Notes: generated by a model not told the origin, from the sequence alone. Numbered from the stretch's first letter, positions 7,386 to 14,615 are shown. The stretch is 64,000 nt of DNA from Flavobacterium sp. xlx-214 (GCF_013874595.1 NZ_CP059431.1:2852001-2916000); one strand, 5' to 3'. Made by a program: numbers and translations.

Positions 7386-8805
7386 AATCTTCTCTACTTC
7401 CATCATCAGCCATACGAACCATTTTAGGTGTAAACTTGGCAATTACATCAACTAAATTTTGTTGCGCAGCCATAACGTCTTCAATATTTTTATAAGCCAT
7501 AGGTGCTTCGTCTAACCCTGCCCCAATCAATGTAACATTATGATCTTTTAAAATAGCTTTAAAATCAGATTTTGGAATTTCTTTCTTAGCTTGCGTTCTA
7601 CTCATTTGTCGACCAGCTCCGTGTGAAGCCGATTGAATTGCAGAAGGTTCACCTTTACCACGAACCAAAAAACCTGGTGCCGTCATAGATCCTGGGATAA
7701 TTCCCATAACGCCTTTACTAGCTGGCGTAGCTCCTTTTCGGTGAACAATCACTTCCTCTCCATTCCATTGTTCTTTCCAAGCAAAATTATGGTGATTTTC
7801 TACTGTTGCCAATACTTGAGCTCCTAAGGCTTTTGCTATTTTTTTATGAATGATTTCGTGACAAGCTGATGCGTAATCTCCAGCTAAATTCATTGCCAAC
7901 CAATACTCTTGTCCTTCGGTTGTATTTAAGTCAAAATAAGCCAAGTTTTTCGCTTCTTGTGGTAATTTGCACATTTTTTTAGCTAATTGCGTATAATGTC
8001 CCGCAATAGTTGCCCCAAAACCACGCGAACCAGAATGTGTTAATAAAGCAACATATGTACCTTTATCAATGTTTAAAACTTCATCGCGTTGAGAAAATTC
8101 AATGATTCCAAATTCAACAAAATGATTTCCTCCACCTGAGCTTCCCAATTGCGTCCAAGCTTTGTCTTTTAAGCTTCGTAACAACTCGTTTTCGTGAAAC
8201 AATTTATTTTCTAATACCTGATGATCGGCTTTGTATTGACCTCGAAATCCATTACCTGCACCAAAATTAGATTGCGCAATAAGTTCACGCTTAAATTTTG
8301 ATTGATTTTCATAAAAGAAATCCTCATTCATATCGTAAATAGAAAGCGCCATTCTACAACCAATATCTACACCAACACCATACGGAATAATAGCATTTTT
8401 AGTAGCTAACACACCACCAATAGGCAAACCATAACCTTGATGCGCATCAGGCATTAACGCACCAGCAACAGTAATTGGCAATTTCATAGCAACTTGCATT
8501 TGCTTTTTGGCACCTTCTTCGATATTTTCTGCTCCAAATACTTCAAAAGCTAATGCATTCTCATTTAGAGGAATAATGTCTGTTTCTAAACTTTTTTGAA
8601 GCTCAATTATTGTTTGAGATAATTCATAAAATTCAGAATTATCTGGAGTTAACTCGGGTGTTTCAACCATTCTTTTTAATTGTATTAAAACTTCACCTTT
8701 GTTTAAAACACCTTGGTAGTTTTCACAGAATTGTAATACTTTTCCTAAAATTATATTTTCTTCAAAACCTATACGCAATAAGTCTTTTCCTGTTATTTTT
8801 TTCAT
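7384..8805 (-). CDS. rtcB: RNA-splicing ligase RtcB
   Basis: A 473-residue GTP- and Mn-dependent RNA ligase that joins 2',3'-cyclic-phosphate or 3'-phosphate ends to 5'-OH ends, as left by cleavage in tRNA anticodon loops. All signature motifs are present: DAHQGYGLP (about 120), VDIGCRM with the metal Cys (about 150), GSSGGGNHF (about 221-230), LTHSGSRGFG with metal His (about 257), ENHHNFAW (about 336), RKGATPAS (about 357) and SASHGAGRQMSR, whose His (about 395) is the guanylylated nucleophile. I chose the ATG at 8805; a GTG seven codons upstream is possible. It is the second gene of a slipin-rtcB operon with a tRNA-like leader. No RtcA cyclase or archease is adjacent. Confidence 0.95.
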   Translation of the reverse strand: MKKITGKDLLRIGFEENIILGKVLQFCENYQGVLNKGEVLIQLKRMVETPELTPDNSEFYELSQTIIELQKSLETDIIPLNENALAFEVFGAENIEEGAKKQMQVAMKLPITVAGALMPDAHQGYGLPIGGVLATKNAIIPYGVGVDIGCRMALSIYDMNEDFFYENQSKFKRELIAQSNFGAGNGFRGQYKADHQVLENKLFHENELLRSLKDKAWTQLGSSGGGNHFVEFGIIEFSQRDEVLNIDKGTYVALLTHSGSRGFGATIAGHYTQLAKKMCKLPQEAKNLAYFDLNTTEGQEYWLAMNLAGDYASACHEIIHKKIAKALGAQVLATVENHHNFAWKEQWNGEEVIVHRKGATPASKGVMGIIPGSMTAPGFLVRGKGEPSAIQSASHGAGRQMSRTQAKKEIPKSDFKAILKDHNVTLIGAGLDEAPMAYKNIEDVMAAQQNLVDVIAKFTPKMVRMADDGSRED

Positions 8806-8871
8806 TTTATTTGTTTTTTTAATCACAGATTCATCATTAAAATATTCTTAAAGTTGAACCTGTGATCGTAT

Positions 8872-9957
8872 TTATTTTGTAAAAATTTGTTTCAACTCTG
8901 AAACGATATTGTTGCTACCTGAAACCGAAATGGTATTAATTTTATCAGCGATTTTTTCAATGTATTCCATTTCTTTTAATTTATACAACATCTGATTTTC
9001 TTCCATTAATTTGGCGGTATTTAACAACGAACGTGTAGAAGCTGTTTCTTCTCTACGCATAATGCTGTTGGCTTGCGCTTTTTTCTCGGCAATTAAAACC
9101 TGATTCATAATCTCGCGAATTTCACCTGGTAAAATCACATCTTTTAAACCTGTTTCAATAATTGTTGCTCCTAAACGAATTGTTTTTTCTGAAATTTCAT
9201 TAAAAACCATTTCGGCAATTTGATTTTTTTGATCCATTAATTCATCAAAAGACAAACCGCCAACCAAAGTACGCAACGCCATTTGCACCAAAACATACAA
9301 CTGTTTTTCGTAATCTTTTGTATCAACAAATGCTTTAATAAAATCGGTTAATTGGTATTGAACTGCAAAATTTATACGCAACTGTACTTTGTCTTTTGTT
9401 AATATTTCTTGTCCTAAAATCTCTAAAGTTTGTACACGCGTATCGCCTTTAGCAACTGTAACAATTTGCGCGTTTTTCCACCAAAAATAATTCCCAGGCT
9501 CTAACATTTTTACAAATGCACCATCAACAAACAACAATCCTTTTTCAAACGATTCAATTCTGTAATTTCTCACATACAAATTCATTTGCGATTTTTCTAA
9601 AATAGCTTTTGAAACATTTTCAATTTCATAAGATGCTAATGAAACCTTTTGAAAGGTAAACGCATGTTGGTTTTTCCAAAAAGCGTAAACACCCGGAACA
9701 AAAACTTGTTTAAAGTTTGATTTTTCAAAAACCAAAGCCAATTCATCGTCAGCAACTTCAATAATTTCTAATTGATTTTTTATTATTTCATTCTCAAAAA
9801 TACCTTGTTCAACTTCGGTAAACTGATTGTAAACATTGCAAATATCTATACGTTCGCCACGAAAAAACCAATGAACACCTTGTTCAATAACTTTTATTAA
9901 TACATTGTTTTTGAATACCAATCCTTTTTCGTTGTTTTTAATTGTAATCTTTTTCAT
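8872..9957 (-). CDS. Slipin / SPFH (band 7) family protein associated with rtcB
   Basis: A 361-residue SPFH protein. The conserved band-7 region runs from about residue 130 to 300 (ILTKDKVQLRINFAVQYQ ... LGATIIETGLKDVILPGEIREIMNQVLIAEK), followed by a coiled-coil C-terminus. Unlike typical slipins it has no N-terminal membrane segment. Instead it carries three similar beta-rich repeats of the form ..LVF....V..PG.Y.FW.., at about residues 9-32, 71-96 and 137-162. SPFH proteins form ring- or cage-like oligomers. Adjacency to rtcB (66-base gap, same strand) suggests a shared RNA-repair or stress role, which is inference. ATG at 9957 (MKKITIKNN) is preferred over a start 20 codons upstream in a non-conserved lead-in. 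Confidence 0.88.
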   Translation of the reverse strand: MKKITIKNNEKGLVFKNNVLIKVIEQGVHWFFRGERIDICNVYNQFTEVEQGIFENEIIKNQLEIIEVADDELALVFEKSNFKQVFVPGVYAFWKNQHAFTFQKVSLASYEIENVSKAILEKSQMNLYVRNYRIESFEKGLLFVDGAFVKMLEPGNYFWWKNAQIVTVAKGDTRVQTLEILGQEILTKDKVQLRINFAVQYQLTDFIKAFVDTKDYEKQLYVLVQMALRTLVGGLSFDELMDQKNQIAEMVFNEISEKTIRLGATIIETGLKDVILPGEIREIMNQVLIAEKKAQANSIMRREETASTRSLLNTAKLMEENQMLYKLKEMEYIEKIADKINTISVSGSNNIVSELKQIFTK

Positions 9958-10103
9958 TTTATATTTTTTTATATGATTAACTAAATGATAAGTTCTTTTC
10001 AGTTCTTCCTTTTTCAAATGCGGAACCTAAATGTTTTTGTTCTACTACTGAAATGATGTTTGATAAAATCTACTATTTACATTTTATGCTACAGCATTTG
10101 TTC

Positions 10104-10133
10104 AAAAACAAAGCGATAAAGCTTCTGGCTTTG
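10104..10133 (-). terminator. Candidate terminator/attenuator between the tRNA-like RNA and slipin
   Basis: On the minus strand CAAAGC pairs with GCTTTG around a 13-base loop and is followed by T5. The overlapping hairpin AAAGC-CAGAA-GCTTT uses the same 5' arm and would preclude it, as in an attenuator. It could end a separate small RNA while allowing some read-through into slipin-rtcB. Confidence 0.4.
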
Positions 10134-10204
10134 ATTAAAGTGTTTTTTATTCTCAAAAGAATGAAACCGAATAATTGAAAAGAACTTTTTAATTGGGATC
10201 TGTT

Positions 10205-10288
10205 TTACAAGTGATCAACTTTACGGTGAAGCTTTTGCTTCGTCAAACCAGAACTTGAGCCTAAATCAAGTGTGGGAATCGAACCCAC
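10205..10288 (-). ncRNA. Second tRNA-like unit: T-arm plus capped acceptor stem and hairpin
   Basis: T-arm GTGGG-TTCGATT-CCCAC (10288-10272) has the canonical T-loop bases. It is followed directly by ACTTGA (10271-10266), loop TTTAGGC, and TCAAGT (10258-10253), a perfect 6-bp stem in the position of an acceptor stem but closed by a loop. Instead of a D-arm there is GAAGC-AAAA-GCTTC (10241-10228), flanked by TGGTT and GATCA, which can also pair. The strands around this hairpin (GACGAAG and GTTGATC) recall the Ro60-binding helix of Y RNAs; I hold that comparison loosely. The unit follows the first module without a gap. Confidence 0.5.
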
Positions 10289-10290
10289 CA

Positions 10291-10362
10291 GAATCCTTGT
10301 TCTAACCAACTGAACTATTTTCATTTCTGAAAAGTGGGATTCGAACCCACGACCGAGGAACC
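10291..10362 (-). ncRNA. Circularly permuted tRNA-like RNA module
   Basis: Read 5'-3' on the minus strand: anticodon-stem 3' strand TTCCT, variable loop CGGTC, T-arm GTGGG-TTCGAAT-CCCAC (10350-10334), acceptor 3' strand TTTTCA, a GAAA tetraloop, acceptor 5' strand TGAAAA (hairpin 10333-10318), T8-A9, D-arm GTTC-AGTTGGTTA-GAAC (10315-10299), A26, anticodon-stem 5' strand AGGAT. The acceptor pairs perfectly; the anticodon stem pairs except for one T-T and can extend by T-G and C-G. Conserved tertiary bases U8, A14, G15, G18, G19, A21, C48, G53, U54, U55, C56, R57, A58 and C61 are all present. There is no anticodon loop and no CCA end, so it cannot be a conventional tRNA. It resembles the tRNA-mimic module of bacterial YrlA-type Y RNAs. 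Confidence 0.65.
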
Positions 10363-10373
10363 GTTCATCATTT

Positions 10374-10439
10374 CAAAACATTCAGTATACAGCAACCTGC
10401 ACTACAATGCCTTTTGAAACATTTGAATAGAATGTTTTG
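10374..10439 (-). ncRNA. Long-range stem at the 5' end of the tRNA-like leader RNA
   Basis: CAAAACATTC (10439-10430) and GAATGTTTTG (10383-10374) form a perfect 10-bp stem enclosing 46 bases. The enclosed TTTCAAAA can instead pair with the TTTTGAAA that overlaps the second arm, so two folds compete. Inside, TAGTGCAGGTTGCTGTATAC looks like a degenerate D-arm, though its stem does not pair cleanly. Confidence 0.45.
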
Positions 10440-10454
10440 TTGTTTTGAACATTA

Positions 10455-10462
10455 CAAAGATG
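10455..10462 (-). promoter_or_regulatory. Candidate -7 element for the tRNA-like RNA/slipin/rtcB transcript
   Basis: CATCTTTG on the minus strand differs from TAnnTTTG at the first base only. It lies 10 bases downstream of the palindrome at 10473-10491, nearly the same geometry as at the divergent WYL promoter. Transcription would start near 10448. Confidence 0.4.
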
Positions 10463-10472
10463 CAAGCCAATG

Positions 10473-10491
10473 TGCGCAGTATAAATACGTA
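10473..10491 (-). promoter_or_regulatory. Candidate WYL-regulator operator, RNA-operon side
   Basis: Minus strand TACGTATTTATACTGCGCA matches the palindrome at 10585-10603 in 14 of 19 positions, keeping both TRCGYA half sites and the central TATA. It sits just upstream of the -7-like element of the RNA operon. Confidence 0.5.
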
Positions 10492-10584
10492 GTAAAAAAA
10501 TATTTTTATATAAAAATTTAATCATCTAAATATCAATTAATTAATTTTAAAAATAATTTGAAGAAGGAATTACAAAAACAAAAG

Positions 10585-10603
10585 TACGCAACTATATTGC
10601 GTA
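10585..10603 (+). promoter_or_regulatory. Candidate WYL-regulator operator, regulator side
   Basis: TACGCAACTATATTGCGTA has perfect 7-bp inverted arms around CTATA. It lies 8 bases upstream of the TATATTTG -7 element of the WYL gene, where a bound protein would cover the -33 region. Autoregulation is the simplest reading. Confidence 0.55.
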
Positions 10604-10611
10604 ATAAATAG

Positions 10612-10619
10612 TATATTTG
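10612..10619 (+). promoter_or_regulatory. Promoter -7 element for the WYL regulator
   Basis: TATATTTG is an exact TAnnTTTG match, 24 bases before the ATG. No -33 TTG lies at the usual distance, which fits a regulated promoter. Confidence 0.5.
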
Positions 10620-10643
10620 ATGGATTTTAATATCTAAAAAAAG

Positions 10644-11654
10644 ATGGCAACCAATAAATCGGCATTAATTCGTTACAAAACCATTGATCAATGTTTAAAA
10701 AACAACTACAGAAAATGGTCGTTAGAAGATTTAATTGAAAAAGTTTCGGATGCATTGTATGAATACGAAGGCATTACAACAGGTGTTAGCAAACGCACCA
10801 TACAAGCTGATATTCAATTTATGCGAAGTGATAAATTAGGATATAACGCCCCTATTGTAGTGGTTGACAGAAAATATTACACGTACGAAGACGCCAATTA
10901 TTCTATTACACAATCACCTTTAAAAGAGGAAGATGTTGATAAAATGAAAGAAGTAGTTTCGTTATTAAAGCAATTTAATGGTTTTCATTATTTTGATGAA
11001 ATGACAGAATTAATTGCAAAATTGGAGAACAACATTTACAAATCTGCAAAAAAATCACCTAATTACATTCAATTTGAAGATAATAAACAGCTAAAAGGAA
11101 TTGAACATTTAAACGCGTTGTATCAAGCTATTTTACAGCAAAAGCCTTTATTGATAGAATACAAATCTTTTAGAGCAGAAGAAGCTAAAAAAGATATTTA
11201 TCATCCCTATTTACTAAAAGAATACCGAAATCGGTGGTTTTTAATTTGTAGAAGCAATAAAGGAAAACTATTACTTACGTTGGCTTTAGACCGTATAGAA
11301 GCTTTTTATGAATTAGACTCAAAATTATACAAACCCTATGAAGGCATTGATTTTGACACCTATTATAACGAATGTATTGGAGTAACGAGAACTGAAAAAG
11401 ACCGACCACATAAGATTATTCTTAAGTTTAATATTAGAAACGCGCCGTATGTATTAACCAAACCTTTACATCACACACAAGAAGTTATTCAACATGATGA
11501 ATCAGGATTAATTATTCGTATTGATGTAATTCCTAATTTTGAATTAGAACGTGAAATATTAGGTTTTGGGGAAAACATTGAAGTTTTAGGTCCGCGTAAT
11601 TTAAAAAAGATGATTGAGAAAAGAATTTCACGAATGACTAAATTAGGACAATAA
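10644..11654 (+). CDS. WYL-domain transcriptional regulator divergent from the slipin-rtcB operon
   Basis: A 336-residue regulator with an N-terminal winged helix-turn-helix (about 1-75, with the recognition region SKRTIQADIQFMR), a central WYL domain (about 150-240; LIEYKSFRAEEAKKDIYHPYLLKEYRNRWFLI) and a C-terminal WCX extension (about 255-336). WYL proteins sense ligands that can include nucleic acids, and they often control RNA-damage and phage-defence loci. Its position head-to-head with the tRNA-like leader of slipin-rtcB, with related palindromes at both promoters, makes it the likely regulator of that operon and of itself. Whether it activates or represses cannot be told from sequence. 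It ends at a clear hairpin terminator. Confidence 0.9.
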   Translation: MATNKSALIRYKTIDQCLKNNYRKWSLEDLIEKVSDALYEYEGITTGVSKRTIQADIQFMRSDKLGYNAPIVVVDRKYYTYEDANYSITQSPLKEEDVDKMKEVVSLLKQFNGFHYFDEMTELIAKLENNIYKSAKKSPNYIQFEDNKQLKGIEHLNALYQAILQQKPLLIEYKSFRAEEAKKDIYHPYLLKEYRNRWFLICRSNKGKLLLTLALDRIEAFYELDSKLYKPYEGIDFDTYYNECIGVTRTEKDRPHKIILKFNIRNAPYVLTKPLHHTQEVIQHDESGLIIRIDVIPNFELEREILGFGENIEVLGPRNLKKMIEKRISRMTKLGQ

Positions 11655-11681
11655 AAAAGCAACTCAATTGAGTTGCTTTTT
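11654..11681. terminator. Bidirectional terminator between the WYL regulator and the CoA transferase
   Basis: AAAAAGCAACTCAATTGAGTTGCTTTTT is a fully symmetric hairpin between convergent genes. Confidence 0.85.
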
Positions 11682-11683
11682 GG

Positions 11684-13168
11684 TTATATCATACTACCAG
11701 TTTCTTTTAAACGTTTGTGAAACATGAAAGCTTCTTCTAAAATATGAGGTGTTTGTCCACCAACGGTTTTACAAGCTCTTTCAAAATAATCTCTAATTTC
11801 AGCTTTATAATCTGGGTGTACACAGTTTTCAATAATAACTTCGGCACGTTCTCTTGGTGCCAAACCTCTTAAATCAGCCAAACCTTGATCGGTTACTAAA
11901 ATATCCACATCATGCTCAGTATGATCGTGATGCGTTACCATAGGTACCACATGAGAAATTTTGTTTTCTTTAGATGCCGATTGACATACAAAAATACTTA
12001 AGTACGCATTACGAGCAAAATCACCAGAACCACCAATACCATTCATCATTTTACTACCCGAAATATGTGTAGAATTCACATTTCCGTAAATATCAAACTC
12101 AATTGCTGTATTAATTCCAATAACTCCTAATCTGCGAACCACTTCAGGTGCATTTGAAATATTTTGAGGTCTTAAAATTAATTTATCCTTGTATTCATCA
12201 AAATTTGCAATTAAATTTTCATAGCATCCTTCAGAAACTGTTATTGATGAACCCGAAGCAAAATCTAAATTTCCTGATTTTATCAACTCAAAAGTAGAAT
12301 CTTGCAAAACCTCAGAATACATAGTTAGATTTTTGAATTTAGAATCTTTAAAACCCATTAAAACCGCATTGGCAACTTTACCAATACCCGCTTGCAAAGG
12401 CAATAGGCTATGTGTTAATTTACCTTTTTCAACTTCGCTTTCAAAAAATTTCAATAAATGTGATGAAATTGCTGTTGTTTTAACATCAGGTTCTGCAACT
12501 ATAGCAGGCTGATCTGTAATATCTGTATAAACAATAGCAATTACTTTTTTTGGATCGATTTTAATAAAAGGTTCTCCAATACGATCTGTTACATTATGAA
12601 CTTCAATTACATCGCGGTCTGGATATGTTTTAGGAACAGAACAATCATGAATACCTTGAAAACTTAAAGGAATTTTGGTGTTAATTTCAATAATAATTTT
12701 CTTTGCTTGAGCTGCAAAAAAAGCTGAATTTCCTATTGAAGTTGTCGGTACAATGTTTCCGTTTTCATCAATTAAAGATGCTTCAATAATAGCAATATCA
12801 ACAGGTGCAATGTGCCCACAGATAAGTTGTTCTACGGTTTCGCTTAAATGCTGATCAATATATTTTAATTGATAATCATTGATTGATTTTCGTAAAGCAG
12901 GATCGGCCATAAAAGGCATTCTACGCAATAAGGCATTGTTTTCGGCTAAGTCGGCATCGGTAGTATATCCTAAAGAAGCACCTGTTATTAGCGTAATAGC
13001 AACATCTTCTGTAGCAGCTCTTTTAGCAAAAGCGGGTAAAACTGATTTGCTATCGCCCGCTTTTGTAAAACCACTTGCGCCAACTACTGCATTATTTTCA
13101 ATCAATAAAGCTGCCTCACTTGCTGTTATTACCTTATTTTCAAAATCTTTATATAATATCCTATTCAT
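11684..13168 (-). CDS. Acetyl-CoA hydrolase/transferase family protein (succinate/acetate CoA-transferase type)
   Basis: A 494-residue class I CoA transferase of the Ach1/Cat1 type, normally swapping CoA between acetate, succinate or related acids. The N-terminal half contains VGASGFTKAGDSKSVLPAF and LITGASLGYTTDADL. The C-terminal half contains GINTAIEFDIYGNVNSTHI, whose Glu is the expected catalytic residue forming the glutamyl-CoA thioester, and GIGGSGDFARNAYLS, the CoA-binding loop. Length matches the family (about 500). It is cytoplasmic and monocistronic. It could supply acetate handling and succinyl-CoA balance; whether acetyl-CoA hydrolysis or transfer dominates is not determinable. 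Confidence 0.9.
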   Translation of the reverse strand: MNRILYKDFENKVITASEAALLIENNAVVGASGFTKAGDSKSVLPAFAKRAATEDVAITLITGASLGYTTDADLAENNALLRRMPFMADPALRKSINDYQLKYIDQHLSETVEQLICGHIAPVDIAIIEASLIDENGNIVPTTSIGNSAFFAAQAKKIIIEINTKIPLSFQGIHDCSVPKTYPDRDVIEVHNVTDRIGEPFIKIDPKKVIAIVYTDITDQPAIVAEPDVKTTAISSHLLKFFESEVEKGKLTHSLLPLQAGIGKVANAVLMGFKDSKFKNLTMYSEVLQDSTFELIKSGNLDFASGSSITVSEGCYENLIANFDEYKDKLILRPQNISNAPEVVRRLGVIGINTAIEFDIYGNVNSTHISGSKMMNGIGGSGDFARNAYLSIFVCQSASKENKISHVVPMVTHHDHTEHDVDILVTDQGLADLRGLAPRERAEVIIENCVHPDYKAEIRDYFERACKTVGGQTPHILEEAFMFHKRLKETGSMI

Positions 13169-13340
13169 TACCTATTTTCTATTGTATTAAAATAAAATTA
13201 AACAATTGTAAATTTACTAAATACTAATGATACTAAACAATACAATGTAAAATAACTGTAATTATCCAAAATTTTTAAAGAAATGAACAATATTTTAAGA
13301 ATTAATTTTTAAAGTAAAAATAATTTAGATGTAAAAAAAC

Positions 13341-14213
13341 TTAATTGGTAATTTTACTCAGTACAAATTGAATTAATTTATCAATTGTTTGATGCGAATC
13401 TTTACTAAAAGTTCCTAATTTTCTGTTTGCAACAATGGCACTTAAAGAAACCGCATGATGATTTAATAGTTTTGATAAACCATAAATTGCCGCCGTTTCC
13501 ATTTCTAAATTGGTTGCTCTGTGTGTTTTAAATTCAAAAGTTTCTAACTTACCATTCATATCAGCATCTTGCACAGGTAATCTCAAAACCCTTCCTTGAC
13601 CACCATAAAAACTTCCGGTAGTAATGGTAATTCCCTCAAAAACAGCATCATTCTTAAAAGTATTAAGCAAAACATCACTTGCAGCAACTGCGTAGGGTCT
13701 GCCTTTTAAAGGATGCCATTGGGTATGCTCTATAAAAGCATCTTCAATATCAGAGGCTGTAACATAATCTATTACATAACTTTGCAACATATTATCGGTA
13801 CCAATAGCGTGCGTAGACATTAGAAAAGAATCAACAGGAATATCTGCTTGTAATGATCCTGAAGTACCTACACGAATGATATTTAACGATATCAGTTTAT
13901 TTTTAATCGTCCGTGTTGCTAAATCTATATTTACCAAGGCATCTAACTCATTAAGAACAATGTCAATATTATCAGGTCCAATCCCTGTTGATATAACCGT
14001 TAAGCGTTTGCCTTTGTAAGTACCTGTTTGTGTTTTAAATTCACGTTTTTGGGTTGTAAATTCAATAGTATCAAAATATTTGGTTATTTCTTCAACCCTA
14101 TCTTGATCGCCAACAAAAATAATATCGTTAGCAATATTTTCGGGTTTTAAATTTAAATGATAAACACTACCATCAGCATTTAAAATTAATTCAGATTGTT
14201 TCATGTCTTTCAT
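13341..14213 (-). CDS. Nucleoside phosphorylase (uridine phosphorylase-like)
   Basis: A 290-residue member of the PNP/UDP superfamily, which splits nucleosides with phosphate to a base and ribose-1-phosphate. Visible signatures are the phosphate loop IFVGDQDRVEEI (about 30-41), VISTGIGPDNIDIVLNEL (about 75-92), IRVGTSGSLQADIPV (about 115-129) and the nucleoside-binding ATNLEMETAAIYGLSKLL (about 235-252). Substrate is not certain; uridine-type is favoured by overall resemblance. Two ATGs (codons 1 and 4) are possible starts. It begins one base after the stop of the upstream eIF1-like gene, so the two are translationally coupled. Confidence 0.85.
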   Translation of the reverse strand: MKDMKQSELILNADGSVYHLNLKPENIANDIIFVGDQDRVEEITKYFDTIEFTTQKREFKTQTGTYKGKRLTVISTGIGPDNIDIVLNELDALVNIDLATRTIKNKLISLNIIRVGTSGSLQADIPVDSFLMSTHAIGTDNMLQSYVIDYVTASDIEDAFIEHTQWHPLKGRPYAVAASDVLLNTFKNDAVFEGITITTGSFYGGQGRVLRLPVQDADMNGKLETFEFKTHRATNLEMETAAIYGLSKLLNHHAVSLSAIVANRKLGTFSKDSHQTIDKLIQFVLSKITN

Positions 14214-14214
14214 A

Positions 14215-14565
14215 TCAACCTCCTACTCGTTTAACTTTGTATCCTTTGTTTTTTAAAAAATCCATTATTTTATCTCTAAAATTTCCTTGGATAATTATTT
14301 CGCCCTCTTTAGCACTTCCGCCAACACCACATAAGGTCTTAAGCTCTTTTCCTAACGCTTTTAAATCATCGGTACTTCCTTGAAAACCTTTAATTACGGT
14401 TGCAACTTTACCACCACGATTTTTTTTATCTAAATGTGCTTCTAAAAACTGATCTTTGGGATCTAAAGTTATTTCATCATTGTTATTTTGATCAAATTCA
14501 AAATCTTTATTGGTTGAAAAAACAAATCCACCTAAATCTTCTAAGCTCGAAATTTTTTTTGCCAT
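14215..14565 (-). CDS. SUI1/eIF1-like translation factor (YciH family)
   Basis: A 116-residue protein of the bacterial YciH group, homologous to eukaryotic eIF1. The core SUI1 fold is visible from about residue 45: KKNRGGKVATVIKGF, LKALGKELKTLCGVGGSAKEGEIIIQG, and the end KIMDFLKNKGYKVKRVGG. In eukaryotes eIF1 policies start-codon choice; E. coli YciH affects initiation fidelity in vitro. The N-terminal 40 residues are an acidic lineage-specific extension. It is first in a two-gene operon with the nucleoside phosphorylase, from a TATCTTTG promoter. Confidence 0.9.
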   Translation of the reverse strand: MAKKISSLEDLGGFVFSTNKDFEFDQNNNDEITLDPKDQFLEAHLDKKNRGGKVATVIKGFQGSTDDLKALGKELKTLCGVGGSAKEGEIIIQGNFRDKIMDFLKNKGYKVKRVGG

Positions 14566-14587
14566 TTTTAACGATATTTTTGTAAAT

Positions 14588-14595
14588 CAAAGATA
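14588..14595 (-). promoter_or_regulatory. Promoter -7 element for the eIF1-like/nucleoside phosphorylase operon
   Basis: TATCTTTG on the minus strand is an exact TAnnTTTG match, 23 bases before the ATG. Confidence 0.45.
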
Positions 14596-14615
14596 CATAA
14601 AGTATACAGATAGCT

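Larger units (their letters stand above)
9958..10448 (-). promoter_or_regulatory. Long structured 5' leader of the slipin-rtcB operon
   Basis: About 490 bases with no convincing open frame, between the predicted transcription start near 10448 and the slipin ATG. In transcript order it contains a 10-bp long-range stem (10439-10430 with 10383-10374), a permuted tRNA-like module (10362-10291), a second T-arm with capped acceptor (10288-10253), an A-loop hairpin (10241-10228), a terminator-like hairpin (10133-10104) and a short hairpin ATGC-TGTA-GCAT shortly after. The last 60 bases form an open frame in phase with slipin, but it lacks family similarity. Confidence 0.6.

Noticed and set aside
10261-10362. 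Two ordinary tRNA genes on the minus strand, suggested by T-arms and a D-arm
   Set aside because: The arms cannot be ordered into a normal cloverleaf: the anticodon loop and CCA end are absent, and the acceptor strands pair only in permuted order. The element is treated as tRNA-like, not as tRNA.
10464-10480. A sigma-54-like promoter (GCGCAC...TTGCA) before the tRNA-like RNA, as in Proteobacterial rtc operons
   Set aside because: The -24 element fits poorly, the spacing is off by one, and the regulator next door is a WYL protein instead of the sigma-54 activator RtcR.
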